Assembly (NCBI GenBank): GCA_016208495.1
Contig: JACQXX010000099.1
Location: 1 to 48,519, forward strand
DNA length: 48,519 nucleotides
DNA from: Acidobacteriota bacterium
GTDB lineage: Bacteria > Acidobacteriota > Blastocatellia > Chloracidobacteriales > Chloracidobacteriaceae
Reading direction: 5' to 3'
The position numbers and the translations under genes are program-made. Position 1 is the stretch's first letter; each line of letters opens with the position of its first letter. Below the pieces are notes generated by a model, which made no database searches, was not told where the DNA came from, and was given only the letters and a program-made list of their open reading frames with translations. Below are positions 1 through 9,303 of the stretch, piece after piece.

Positions 1-128
1 CCGGAAAAACCACGAGGAGAAATACTATCGAGCACACCAGCAAAAATTGAAACATTGCCACCTCAATTATCTCCCTTCCTGTCGGGAGTTGGGAGAGAGA
101 TTTTTGACTTGTGTCAAGGGACTTTTTA

Positions 129-2066
129 TCACCTACTTAGTAAGTTCAAAAGCACTCTAGCCACTTCTTTATTTCTCACCACAAGCCGCCCTAATGCCTC
201 TTCCACACTTTGAAACACTGACCTGTGCCCATCCCGGAGTAACTCAACGAATGCCATTACCACCTTAATATCCGTCACCCCAAGCTGACCTAGTGCCGTT
301 GCTGCCGCATTTTGCACCGACGGCTCATTATCTTTCAACAACCTCAAAAGTGCCTCTACTTCCTCGACACTGCCCACTCCGAGCTGGCCTAAGGCTAGCG
401 CCGTTTTCCTACGCACTAACCAGGATTTATTGCGGAGAGTATCTATCAGTTTTAAACTGAATTTATTTTTTATTCGCTCACTGGCACTGAAAAAGCTTTG
501 TAACACCACCTCTTTATAAGGGGTTTTTTCCTGTTTTTCTTCCTTTACAAACTCTATCATCCGATCAGCATGGTGATTGATTCGAAGTTCACCAAGCTTC
601 GACCCGGCATATCTCAACCCTCGTGCCCGAACCCGCAGGTTTTTAAAGTCCAACGATTCCGGCAACTGTTCCAGAGCTTCATAAAATGAATCTGGATCGC
701 TGGTCATCCCCAGGGCCATCGGAAAGACTTCCATCTCCGCCAGGGTTGGGTTAAAAAAGGCCCGGCACAACGCTTTTTTATCTCTGGCCAGGGCTTTTGC
801 TCCCAGGTATTCGTGAATCGTCAAGTGGATAAAGGTATATCGCTCCAATCCGACTTCACGCAGCAGCGCCGTGTGGATAACATCTTCAGCCAAACTCATT
901 GAATCAGTGGATTTGACATTCTTCGTCTGACAAAATCGAGCGGCGGTTTCTTTGATTTCATCTTCGGAGAAAACCAGCCAGTCATCTTTGTCCTGCCGGG
1001 TCCGGTCCAGGAGTCGTTCGGAAGCCAGAAACGCGAGAAATTCACGTTTGGTATCGTGGTCTTCGCTATCAGGGAATTGAAACCGTTGAATACTTTTTTC
1101 TTCGTCCGGCTTTCCAGCAAGCTGTTTGACAAGCTGGTCATAGAGTTTCAACGGTTCACCCGAAGCAATGCCGTGTTCCTGATATAGCCAGGCAATCACA
1201 CCCAGCAAAAAAGGCACTCGCGCCAGGTCACGTAATTCAGTTTGTTGCTTCAACTCCTTTTCTAGCCCGGTCACGACATTTGGTTTGTCCTGGTAATAGT
1301 GTTTCAGGAAATTCGACATTTGCTGGTCTGTAAGCGGGCCGATTTCCATCTGTTCCAACCCGGCAAAGGCTGACGTCAGGGCATAAGGTCGGGTTGAGAC
1401 AATCAGGCTGAGGTTGCGCGGTAACGAGGCCAGGAAATCCCGGATGGCTTCCTGAAGCAGATTTTTCTGATCCGAAATCTCATCGAGTCCATCGAGCAGA
1501 ATGGTGACATTTCCTATCCTGAGTTGTTCTGAAAAATATTGCTTAAATCCTTCTGAGGGCTGGGTTTGGAAGCATCGTCCAGTAATGCTTTCAATCAGAA
1601 TCTCAACGAGTGGTCGTTTGTCAATCAGGGCTCTGGCAACCGTTTTTAATTCAAGGAAGACTGGCAGGTGCTGCCCATGGTTGTGGGTCATCCAGGCCAG
1701 CCAGCGCATCAGGGTTGTTTTTCCACAACCGGGCGCACCGACAATCAACGCCCGAGTTCCAGGTTTAATCAACTGGTCTGGCTGGATGATTCGACGGATT
1801 TTCTGTGGCTCAAGCTCTGGTTGGTCGTCCTGAGATTTTGGCCTGTGTTTATCTTCATCACGTGGAAAAAGTGTGCGCTTTTTGCGGAGTTCGGCGTCCA
1901 TTAAACTCCACAAGGCGTCTTTGTCGGTTGGGCGGCGATATTCCTCAAAGATCGTCAATTCGACAAAGATTTTTTCCAGGTCAAATTCCCGGCTGTTGCC
2001 AATGAGTTTGACTTTCCCCACTGTTGCCGCCAGCCAGGAACCGTAAACGGCAAGCGCCTGGTTCAC
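129..2066 (-). CDS. NACHT-domain NTPase with C-terminal HEAT-like repeats
   Basis: STAND-type P-loop NTPase, 645 residues. A short N-terminal segment (about 1-90) precedes a NACHT core with Walker A GAPGCGKTT at about 110-118 and Walker B TILLDGLDEI at about 188-197; the acidic LDGLDE form is typical of NACHT. The last ~100 residues carry HEAT-like helical repeats (ALALGQLG, ATALGQLG, EALGRL), probably the sensing end. In this family ligand binding drives nucleotide-dependent oligomerisation and activates an effector. No effector domain is visible in this protein, so the phosphoesterase gene just upstream (26-bp gap, same strand) is the likely partner. The start is uncertain: the first codon used is GTG with AGAAGGG directly against it, no ATG is available, and the frame stays open into the upstream gene. 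Family assignment is firm; a role in defence or programmed death is inference. Confidence 0.9.
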   Translation of the reverse strand: MNQALAVYGSWLAATVGKVKLIGNSREFDLEKIFVELTIFEEYRRPTDKDALWSLMDAELRKKRTLFPRDEDKHRPKSQDDQPELEPQKIRRIIQPDQLIKPGTRALIVGAPGCGKTTLMRWLAWMTHNHGQHLPVFLELKTVARALIDKRPLVEILIESITGRCFQTQPSEGFKQYFSEQLRIGNVTILLDGLDEISDQKNLLQEAIRDFLASLPRNLSLIVSTRPYALTSAFAGLEQMEIGPLTDQQMSNFLKHYYQDKPNVVTGLEKELKQQTELRDLARVPFLLGVIAWLYQEHGIASGEPLKLYDQLVKQLAGKPDEEKSIQRFQFPDSEDHDTKREFLAFLASERLLDRTRQDKDDWLVFSEDEIKETAARFCQTKNVKSTDSMSLAEDVIHTALLREVGLERYTFIHLTIHEYLGAKALARDKKALCRAFFNPTLAEMEVFPMALGMTSDPDSFYEALEQLPESLDFKNLRVRARGLRYAGSKLGELRINHHADRMIEFVKEEKQEKTPYKEVVLQSFFSASERIKNKFSLKLIDTLRNKSWLVRRKTALALGQLGVGSVEEVEALLRLLKDNEPSVQNAAATALGQLGVTDIKVVMAFVELLRDGHRSVFQSVEEALGRLVVRNKEVARVLLNLLSR

Positions 2067-2092
2067 CCCTTCTGAATCGCCATTCGAAGGGG

Positions 2093-3439
2093 TCAGGTAG
2101 GGCGGTTGAGGACCTCTTCAACCCCTCTGGCAAGGCGGTCCAACCCGCATCCAGTATATGACTTTGCCCAGTTCATCAGGTTATTGGTTCGTTGACCTTG
2201 TGGAGCATTGACTGAAGACATCTCACTCTGAGGAACGCCAATTTTGTGCACAACAGCGTTAAACTGATGCGAGGTCAATTCGTCGGCCAGCAAGGAAAAG
2301 AGTTCGCCTGGATCAGTGGAAACTTTTTTGTATGGAACAGGTTGCACCGGAATGGGAGTTGGCGGCTGGTGAGTTGAACCTGGAACTGAAAGAAACCGCT
2401 TTGGCAAATCCCATTCAAATTGTCCGACGGCTGGGGTTTCAAACCGGGCATCAGATGTCCATTTTGAAATCGTTGGTTCGTAGCGCCGCAAATACGCCAG
2501 TCCTTTTCCAGTATTAAAGTCAAGCCGGACAACATTATAGCCGTTGTACCACTGGCTTCCGCCGTAAGCCGAGCCGGCAGCAATTCCAGAGCACCGTTGT
2601 GGACCATTAACCCGCAATTCGAAATCGTGTTCGTGCAGGTGCCCGCTCAAGTGGAAATCGCATCGGCTGTTGATTTGCTGCTTGCACAGGCGTTCATCCC
2701 ATTCCGGAAACCACGAAAACGGATGATGTGTCAGGGCAAAGATCAGGTCTTGGGCTGGCGTGCCATCTTTTTCGATTGAACCAAGCGCCGCCTGCACCTG
2801 TTCGTACCCAAGCAACAACTTCCCTTTGGTCTCACTTGCCCGTGACAGCCAGGCACTGTTCAGACCGACAATCCAGAATCGTTCGAATGGAAAACCGGAA
2901 ACCGAAAACCCGCGTGTGTACCAGCCGGGCAGGCCATCTGGCGTGCAATACCCATAGCACGTTTTGACGAATTCAACATACGCCTCGTATTTGCCCAAAA
3001 TAGCGTCACGGTCATGCTCATATTCATCGCTGGTCAGAAACTTGAGAATCTGATCTTCATTGTCTGCGCCAGCCGCATCGGCAACCAGTTCCTCCTGGAA
3101 TTTCTTCAGAGCTACACTTTTTGGAACAGTCCGGTCAACATCGTGGTTGCCAGGAATCACGAAAATCTGTTCGGGTCGAATACCGGCAGCTCGCTGTAAT
3201 TCTTCAAGGAAGCTTTTAGCGTCCATATACTCGACGTCCGTGCCGCTCCAGGCAATGTCACCTGTTACAAACACAAAGTCGAAAGCCAGATTTTCTTTCT
3301 CACGAAGCGCCTTCACGTCAGTCAGCAACCGGTTGAGCACAGCCCGTTGTTCGTGATGCCGCTTTTCACCAAAATGGATATCTGAAAGGTGTAACCAGGT
3401 CAAAACTCCTGATTGGTGTGGAGTAAACAGATTGACCAT
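2093..3439 (-). CDS. Calcineurin-like metallophosphoesterase with C-terminal death-like/effector-associated domain
   Basis: Predicted metal-dependent phosphodiesterase or phosphatase, 448 residues. The metal-site motifs are visible in order: LSDIHFG (D20, H22), TGDIAWSG (D61), PGNHDVD (N98, H99), THHPFSWF near 245 and SGHLHEHD near 272. After a proline-rich linker (about 355-370) comes a small all-helical domain (about 372-446, LFSLLADEL...GLDRLARGVEEVL) that resembles bacterial death-like or effector-associated adaptor domains. Those domains recruit effectors to NACHT/STAND proteins, and the next gene is a NACHT protein. I chose the ATG at 3439 because AAGGA lies 8 nt before it; an upstream in-frame start would add 18 residues without such a site. 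The enzyme fold is certain from motifs. The adaptor domain is judged by size, helicity and context only. The substrate is unknown; nucleotides or cyclic nucleotides are possible. Confidence 0.88.
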   Translation of the reverse strand: MVNLFTPHQSGVLTWLHLSDIHFGEKRHHEQRAVLNRLLTDVKALREKENLAFDFVFVTGDIAWSGTDVEYMDAKSFLEELQRAAGIRPEQIFVIPGNHDVDRTVPKSVALKKFQEELVADAAGADNEDQILKFLTSDEYEHDRDAILGKYEAYVEFVKTCYGYCTPDGLPGWYTRGFSVSGFPFERFWIVGLNSAWLSRASETKGKLLLGYEQVQAALGSIEKDGTPAQDLIFALTHHPFSWFPEWDERLCKQQINSRCDFHLSGHLHEHDFELRVNGPQRCSGIAAGSAYGGSQWYNGYNVVRLDFNTGKGLAYLRRYEPTISKWTSDARFETPAVGQFEWDLPKRFLSVPGSTHQPPTPIPVQPVPYKKVSTDPGELFSLLADELTSHQFNAVVHKIGVPQSEMSSVNAPQGQRTNNLMNWAKSYTGCGLDRLARGVEEVLNRPT

Positions 3440-3528
3440 ATATTTTTTCCTTATGCCGGAAGAGTAAAAAGATGATCTGTGGCAGATTACCAAAAAGTGA
3501 AATGATTCTTGAAGCGGAAAATGTGGTT

Positions 3529-3632
3529 ATACCAGTCAGTAGTCAGTAGTCAGTAGTCAGTAGTTCACTAAGCTCTGTTGATTGAATTACTTGACTGTTT
3601 CCTCATACAAGGGGTCCATTGCACAATAGTAT
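3529..3632 (+). repeat. 104-bp dispersed element, heptamer-tailed type (copy 1)
   Basis: It starts ATACCAGTCAG and ends near ATAGTAT, and is exactly 104 bp. The left third is a tandem of a 7-bp unit (AGTCAGT) followed by a conserved AT-rich middle with TTGATTGAATTACTTGACTG. The copy at 37017-37120 has the same length, ends and middle. It lies between the phosphoesterase gene and the divergent secreted-protein gene. Confidence 0.8.
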
Positions 3633-3757
3633 TATCCGAAAGGCTATAGATGCCGATTTTGAACTTACAACCCTGACCAAATTTCTCAAGTTTCTCCGTT
3701 GTGATTGGCAAAAGATCCATATTCTGTGCTGATTGAACCATTCGGAGGCTACCGTCC

Positions 3758-4975
3758 ATGAAATCGTCCTGGTCAACTCTATTTCAAGGCTTGATGACAC
3801 TGACCCTTATTTGTAGTTGTTCCCAACTCTCGTTTGCCTTTTTTCAAATTCCATTTCCAACCCCCAAACGGCCACAATCCTCTCCCAACACTTCAAATAC
3901 ACGACCGGCACCGCCCTCTCAAATGCCCTCGCGACCGGATCGTACAACGACAACTCCAGGTCCTGGAAATTCAATCCCTCCGCAACCCGCTCCAATGGGT
4001 CCCACGTTGTTGAAAATGTCACTCGACGTCCGGGCTGACATGATGTCCCGGTACTGGAAATTGCCCAACGAATCGTTTTATTCAAGCTGGGTGCCGCAAC
4101 TCAAATTCCAGGTGTTGTTTGTTGGTTCGCCCAATCCCCAATACACAGTTGAGTTTACTGGCAAAGACGGAAAGCCCTGGTTTACTGAAGATTGCAAAAC
4201 CAACCGTTCGGGCCAAACCGTGCTGGATGTGTGGACTCCAGGCGCCAAACAGCCTTCGGATGAGCGTTCAACTATTGATACCGGCAGCTACGGATTTACC
4301 ATCAAGCACAAGGATTCGGGCGAAACGATCTATCAGGGAAAGTACAAAGTAACCAAATTTCATTACGGTCCAGGCATTCCAATGTATAAAAACCAGCATG
4401 CCTACGTGGTTGACAATGACTGGAATTTGCCAATTGGCTATCTCTGGCTGGATGCCACCGGGAATGACCGGTACGCGCCGAAGTTAAAATTTGCCACCTG
4501 GTTCCGTGGTGAAGCCCGAGCCGATAATGTCGAAGGCAAGTTGTTTTATAATGGTCAGGAAATTGCCACGACAAAAAACAAAGGCGAATCCCTCTCAAAG
4601 GTTGCGCGCTTCAGCACACTCGAAGATAAACCCAATACGCGCTATGAACGGTGGGAATTATGCTGGTATCTGGTGCTTGGATACCAGGATGCCAAAAGTG
4701 GATTCAAATATCCGGGTGCTCACATCCTCGATAAGAACCCAGGCAGCTATGAAGTCAAAGTTTTACGGGATGGGGTCATTGTTCGGGAAATGCAGTTCAC
4801 CGTTGGGGCTGATGGAAAAATCGTTGATACCGGGTTGGCCAAACAAAACAACCTGGGCGATGACCGGATGATTTTCCCGCTCAAAGTTCTGGGAACGCTC
4901 GACGGCAACTGGAATCAGGCTTCCTGGCAAGCCGATGCCTTTTATGGCAACCCGGTGGCAGGTCTTTCGAAATAG
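3758..4975 (+). CDS. Secreted protein of unknown function with proline-rich linker
   Basis: 405 residues. The N-terminus is a good Sec signal peptide: basic start, hydrophobic stretch around 9-27, then SFA as the probable cleavage site. A proline/serine/threonine-rich linker follows (about 32-75), then a ~320-residue body rich in aromatic and beta-type sequence (YTVEFTGKDGKPWF, GSYGFTIKHKDSGE, GSYEVKVLRDGVIVREMQF) that could form repeated beta-sandwich units. No catalytic motif is recognised. GGAGG about 9 nt upstream of the ATG supports this start. The gene stands alone: the neighbours on both sides are on the opposite strand. A cell-envelope or periplasmic role is likely from the export signal; nothing more specific can be said. 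Confidence 0.8.
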   Translation: MKSSWSTLFQGLMTLTLICSCSQLSFAFFQIPFPTPKRPQSSPNTSNTRPAPPSQMPSRPDRTTTTPGPGNSIPPQPAPMGPTLLKMSLDVRADMMSRYWKLPNESFYSSWVPQLKFQVLFVGSPNPQYTVEFTGKDGKPWFTEDCKTNRSGQTVLDVWTPGAKQPSDERSTIDTGSYGFTIKHKDSGETIYQGKYKVTKFHYGPGIPMYKNQHAYVVDNDWNLPIGYLWLDATGNDRYAPKLKFATWFRGEARADNVEGKLFYNGQEIATTKNKGESLSKVARFSTLEDKPNTRYERWELCWYLVLGYQDAKSGFKYPGAHILDKNPGSYEVKVLRDGVIVREMQFTVGADGKIVDTGLAKQNNLGDDRMIFPLKVLGTLDGNWNQASWQADAFYGNPVAGLSK

Positions 4976-5200
4976 GGTTTGGGGTTTGGGGCTCGGGCGG
5001 GTTGAGAAGGACGAAAAGGATATAAATTCGAAGACCCCGAAGTGCGGAACCCCAAATTTTCGCCACAACAAAAAACGATCAAAATCGAAAGTCCCAAGCC
5101 CCAAGCCCCAAGCCCTAAGTACTCTGTCGTAAGTTTCCTGAGATATTGAATTTGGTAAGTGTTTGATTCTTTTCGTGTTTTTCGTGTTTTTCGTGGTTAA
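4974..5200. repeat. Intergenic simple tandem repeats
   Basis: Just after the stop of the secreted-protein gene there is a short GGGTTTG heptamer run (about 4975-4992). At 5091-5119 there are four units of a CCCCAAG-type heptamer. At 5169-5196 there are three units of a 9-bp TTTTTCGTG repeat. All are too short to code and lie between two convergent genes. Confidence 0.7.
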
Positions 5201-5227
5201 AATGTCTTGGAATTTTCGGTAAAGTAC

Positions 5228-8200
5228 TTATAATTTGCCCCAGGCCCCCGACTGGATAAAACTGGCCCAATAAAACGGATGCCGCCGTTTCGGATCCTTG
5301 AGCATGCGCAGTTGCACGTGCCGGAGCGCTTCAGACCGGCCTTCTCCGGCTTTGAGTCGAGTGTAAAAATCAATCATCAATTCCCGAGTTGCTTTGTCTG
5401 ATACCGACCAGAGACTCATCATCTGACTTTCCGAACCAGCCAGGACCAGGGCCCGGCGCAGGCCATACACGCCTTCACCGTTTTTGACATCACCCACGCC
5501 AGTATCACAGGCTGAAAGCACAACCAGTTGAGTGCCCCACAAGTCGAGTTGTGACGCTTCAAGCGCGGTCATGATACCGTCGTTATCTTCTTTCCCACCT
5601 TGATTGGCACCCGCAAAGAAGAGCCAGGAGCGTAACAACGGATTTTTTTCTTTGATTTTCTCCGCATTGCCAGATTGCGGTTCCTCTTCGCGTTCGAGCC
5701 TGCGTGTGGTCTCAGTCAGTTTTGCTTGAGGGTCGTTTTGCAGAAAATAACCGTGGGTTGCAATGTGAAGAATCTGAGGTTTGACCGCAGATTTGAGTAC
5801 CGCTTCAGTGGCTTCAGTTTCCAGCTTTAACCGGGCTTCGGGAAAGATGGCTTTGAGTTGATTTCCTTCCTGATGCGTTCCTTTCAGACGGGAAAGTGGC
5901 TGGAAAGATTGCCCAAACAGATTTGGTCCGGGGCCCTCCATATAATTGGGGTCAGCCAGAACCAGCGGCGGATCCTGACTGGTTATTTTGGCCTGCAATC
6001 GGAGCAAATCGCGGCCACTGGTGAGGTAGGTCACCGTGTACTTTTCAACCAGGTAGTGATTGGTTTCATCCATCAGGGCGGAAAATGGAATCAAATTGAG
6101 CGCCCCGTCTGGTGAGATGAGCAAATGAGTAGCTTTTCCAATCAGTTCACGAACTGGTTTCATCACCAACTGATCCAGCTTGTGGGCGGTACGTTTCAAC
6201 GAATTTGACGGAACTCCTTGTGTTCCAGATGACAACTTGAGGGTGCGGGGTGAGACTTCTGGATTTGCCAGCAACTGCCTGAAGTCCTGAACTACGTGCT
6301 CAATCCGGTCTGCTTCGCCCAAATCAACCCATTTGATACTGCCGCTCCCGGTCATCAGGTACACAATATAGTGAGGTGCGCCTGAATCCTGTGTTTTCAC
6401 ATTGTACGGGTGGTAAATCGCAAACTCGACCAGTGCCGCATTGGCGGGGATCAGTTTCTGGATGGCTTCGAGGGTAATGGGCTGGGTCTGGACTCGATAT
6501 TCAACACTCCGGGCACTGATTTTGGCTTCGACGGCGTCTTCCTGAGTTTCCAGCGCTTTGACTCTGGCCTGATACACGTCAAGGGTATCTTTTTCCGGTC
6601 CCTTGAGGGTCAGGTTTGACAGTTGTTTTTTTACCAGGGTCAGTTCATTGAGCAATGTTTGATCTTCAGGCGTAGCCCGGCGCCTGAGGCTTTCAATCCC
6701 GGACGCCATCGCATCCAGTTCCCGGCCTTTGCGGCGCAAAACCACCGTGAACGCCGTTTGCAGGGCGTCTACATTTTGGGGCGCGCCCTGAGTCTGCAAA
6801 GAAATGGTTTGATCGGTGTAGTATCCCGTTTGCTCCAGATACAGCCCTTTTTGGTTTTCAGAACCAGTCACCAGATTGCGACACAGGTCACGTTCGATCA
6901 CTTCGTTGGTCTGTATCTGATAGCGGATCGCCTGAGGCAGCTCACCTTTGGCCCAGTATAACTTGGCCAGATGGTTTAAGACATTTGCCACATCTGGATG
7001 GTCAGGCCCAAGCTTTTTCTCCCGGATGGCCAGTGCTCGCAGGTAGAGCGGCTCGGCTTTGGCATAGTCTCCCTGGAGCTGGTAAATCCGACCCAGGTTG
7101 TTGAGCCGGGTGGCCACGGATGGATGGTCAGGACCAACGGTCTTCTCTTTGACGGCCAGCGATTGTTTAAAAAGGGTTTCGGCCCGAGCGTAGTCAGCCC
7201 GGTTATAGTAGACCCAGGCGAGATTGTTGATTGTTCGGGCCGTCGTTGGATGTTCAGAGCCAAACGCCTTTTCCTGGATCGCCAGCGCCTTGAGCAACAG
7301 CCCTTCAGCCTGAGCCAGGTCGCCTTCGTCCAAATAGATCAGCGCCAGATTGTTCATGGTCGTGGCTGCCGACGGTGCGTTCAGACCAGATGTTTTTTCA
7401 TCAATGGCCAGAGCCCGCAGGTACAGCGGCGTTGCCTTTGCATAATCGCCCTTGTCATAGTAGAGCAAGGCCAGATCATTCAGGCTTGTGCCAACCAATG
7501 GATGGTCAGGCCCCAGTGCTTTTTCTTTGATGGCCAGGGCGCGCAGATAGAGCACCTCTGACTGTGCATAGTCACCTTTGTCACAATACAGCGAGGCCAG
7601 TTCACTGAGCGCGGAGCCGACCAATGGATCATCTGGGTCCGTTGTTTTCTCGGCAATGGCCAGTACCCGCTGGAAAAGCGGTTCCGCTTTGTCATGGTTG
7701 CCTTGTGCCTGGTAGAGCCTGGCCAGGTTGTTGAGCCGGGTGGCGACTGATGGATGATTGGGCCCCAGTGCTTTTTCTTTGATGGCGAGAGACCGCAGAT
7801 ACAACGCCTCAGCTTTGGCATACTCGCCTGTGTCCTGATACAGCCTGGCCAGGTTGTTGAGCGTGGTGGCTACCGATGGGTGGTCTGGACCAAGCGCTTT
7901 TTCCTGAATGGCAATCGCCCGCACAAAGAACGGCTCGGCTTTGGCGTACTCACCCTTTTCCTGAAGGAGCAGGGCCAGGTCGTGGAGTGTATCAGCCAGA
8001 ACCAGATCCTCTGGACCAAAAATCCGTTCGGCGACCTCCACTGCCTGAAATGCAAGTGGGAGGGCTTCATTCAAGTTTCCTTTGTTTTGCAGGTCCGTAA
8101 TCTGGGTGGTGAGCCGGTTGAATTCAATTCTTGCCTTGTCCTGGTCAGTCGCTGGCCGGGTTGGCTCCAGCTTCAACTCATATTTTCCCGGCTGACCGGT

Positions 8201-8680
8201 TGGCTCCAGAGATTGTACTTCGAGGGTGTATTGACCGGTTTGCTCAACGACATAGAGGACCGGTTCTGGCCCCTCAGTCCCATTGGGGCTATCCACTTCC
8301 TCGACAACTTTTCCATCGGGCCCTATCAACCGGACAATCACATCAATCCCGTGTTGCTCCACGACCAGATTGAAAAAATCTCTGGCGGTCAGTGTCAGAT
8401 GGTAGGTATGACGCTCACCTGTGTTTAAGGATTGAGGCGATATCGGCAATGGAGATGGGCTGGCCTGAGCGGTTTGTGATGTGCCTGCTGTCGGCGTGGA
8501 TTTTGATTCTTGCGCGGTGACGATCTTAATCAAACTATCGGCCAGAACTGAATTTCCGGTCACTGGCGGCAGGTTGAATCTCACTTCGAAGCTGATCGAA
8601 AGTGCCATTCCGATTCCAAATAGAACGCCGACCCCGGCTCCAACCAACCGGTTGGAACGCATCAGTGTGCCTGGTTTCAT
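5228..8680 (-). CDS. Membrane-anchored PPC-TPR-CHAT protein (caspase-like peptidase)
   Basis: 1,150 residues. Order: basic start and one hydrophobic segment (about 10-32) acting as signal anchor; a beta-rich region matching the bacterial pre-peptidase C-terminal (PPC) type at about 85-185 (TYHLTLTARDFFNLVV, YTLEVQSLE); about nine or ten 42-residue kinesin-light-chain-type TPR repeats from about 215 to 610 (ALAIKEKALGPDHPSVAT is the recurring core); a helical linker; and a C-terminal CHAT domain. The expected Cys/His pair is visible: His in HIATHGYF at about 976 and Cys in LSACDTGVG at about 1058. CHAT proteins are caspase-clan peptidases. The anchor suggests the repeats and peptidase face the periplasm, which is inference. 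Both catalytic residues are present, so it should be active. It is monocistronic here. Confidence 0.92.
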   Translation of the reverse strand: MKPGTLMRSNRLVGAGVGVLFGIGMALSISFEVRFNLPPVTGNSVLADSLIKIVTAQESKSTPTAGTSQTAQASPSPLPISPQSLNTGERHTYHLTLTARDFFNLVVEQHGIDVIVRLIGPDGKVVEEVDSPNGTEGPEPVLYVVEQTGQYTLEVQSLEPTGQPGKYELKLEPTRPATDQDKARIEFNRLTTQITDLQNKGNLNEALPLAFQAVEVAERIFGPEDLVLADTLHDLALLLQEKGEYAKAEPFFVRAIAIQEKALGPDHPSVATTLNNLARLYQDTGEYAKAEALYLRSLAIKEKALGPNHPSVATRLNNLARLYQAQGNHDKAEPLFQRVLAIAEKTTDPDDPLVGSALSELASLYCDKGDYAQSEVLYLRALAIKEKALGPDHPLVGTSLNDLALLYYDKGDYAKATPLYLRALAIDEKTSGLNAPSAATTMNNLALIYLDEGDLAQAEGLLLKALAIQEKAFGSEHPTTARTINNLAWVYYNRADYARAETLFKQSLAVKEKTVGPDHPSVATRLNNLGRIYQLQGDYAKAEPLYLRALAIREKKLGPDHPDVANVLNHLAKLYWAKGELPQAIRYQIQTNEVIERDLCRNLVTGSENQKGLYLEQTGYYTDQTISLQTQGAPQNVDALQTAFTVVLRRKGRELDAMASGIESLRRRATPEDQTLLNELTLVKKQLSNLTLKGPEKDTLDVYQARVKALETQEDAVEAKISARSVEYRVQTQPITLEAIQKLIPANAALVEFAIYHPYNVKTQDSGAPHYIVYLMTGSGSIKWVDLGEADRIEHVVQDFRQLLANPEVSPRTLKLSSGTQGVPSNSLKRTAHKLDQLVMKPVRELIGKATHLLISPDGALNLIPFSALMDETNHYLVEKYTVTYLTSGRDLLRLQAKITSQDPPLVLADPNYMEGPGPNLFGQSFQPLSRLKGTHQEGNQLKAIFPEARLKLETEATEAVLKSAVKPQILHIATHGYFLQNDPQAKLTETTRRLEREEEPQSGNAEKIKEKNPLLRSWLFFAGANQGGKEDNDGIMTALEASQLDLWGTQLVVLSACDTGVGDVKNGEGVYGLRRALVLAGSESQMMSLWSVSDKATRELMIDFYTRLKAGEGRSEALRHVQLRMLKDPKRRHPFYWASFIQSGAWGKL

Positions 8681-8776
8681 AAAAGTGAGCCTTTAGTGTC
8701 GGGATTGAATATTTGAGGGAAAAAGGGGCCATCAGTTTTCCATCATACATGAAGATCAGGTCCGGTTATATAGATT

Positions 8777-8850
8777 TTCAGAATAAGAAACCACGGAAAC
8801 CACGGAATACACGGAAAATAAATCCAAATCTTTCAATGATTTCTGAAATT
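8777..8850 (+). repeat. ~75-bp dispersed repeat, copy 1
   Basis: Contains TTCAGAATAA, a run of CCACGGAA units and TTCAATGATTTCTGAAATT. The reverse complement of 20996-21070 has the same blocks in the same order with a few changes, so this is an intergenic repeat family. It lies upstream of the CHAT gene, between it and the toxin gene. Confidence 0.7.
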
Positions 8851-8916
8851 CCATCGAAATATGAACAAAGGAAATATTTATCTGAAAGGCTATAGTCCCT
8901 GACGTTCCTTTATCCT

Positions 8917-9303
8917 TTACCAAAGCCGAACAACGGGATAGGTATCAAAAACAGCGTCAGCACTCACAATGGGGATGCCTTCAGCTATGCTTTGGGCAAT
9001 GAGTAGCCGGTCAAACGGGTCCTTATGGTGAAATGGCAAGCTCGTTAAAACTGAGGTATGAACGGGAGCAATCGGCAAAATAATCAATCCATTTCCAATA
9101 ATCGCCCGCTTCATAAAATCAGCATAGGGTTCAGTCAATAAATACTTTCCAATGCTTATTTTAATAGCCAGTTCCCAGTAAGAAGCTGGACTGATTAGCT
9201 TTTCGTTTGTGGGATCAGAAATCAGTGCTCTGGCTTTGTCACTCAATTGTAAATCACCAAGGACAAACCATAACCAGGCGTGGGTATCAAGGAGAATTTT
9301 CAT
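8917..9303 (-). CDS. vapC: PIN-domain ribonuclease toxin (VapC-type)
   Basis: 128-residue PIN-domain protein, predicted Mg-dependent RNase of a type II toxin-antitoxin system. Acidic residues of the PIN site are visible: LLDTHAWLW at the N-terminus (D6), SYWELAIK in the middle (E about 44), DPFDRLLIAQS (two Asp) and SADAVFD near the C-terminus. The ATG at 9303 overlaps the antitoxin stop codon as ATGA, which implies translational coupling and fixes the start; a longer in-frame extension runs back through the antitoxin gene and is not credible. Such toxins usually cut tRNA or rRNA; the target here is unknown. Confidence 0.93.
   Translation of the reverse strand: MKILLDTHAWLWFVLGDLQLSDKARALISDPTNEKLISPASYWELAIKISIGKYLLTEPYADFMKRAIIGNGLIILPIAPVHTSVLTSLPFHHKDPFDRLLIAQSIAEGIPIVSADAVFDTYPVVRLW

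Noticed and set aside
129-2066. NACHT protein as a complete Avs-type defence gene
   Set aside because: Avs proteins carry an N-terminal effector and a long TPR-like sensor; this one has neither, only a short N-terminus and HEAT-like repeats.
6998-7561. Antisense open frames over the TPR region
   Set aside because: Arise from the repeated TPR codons of the CHAT gene read backwards.
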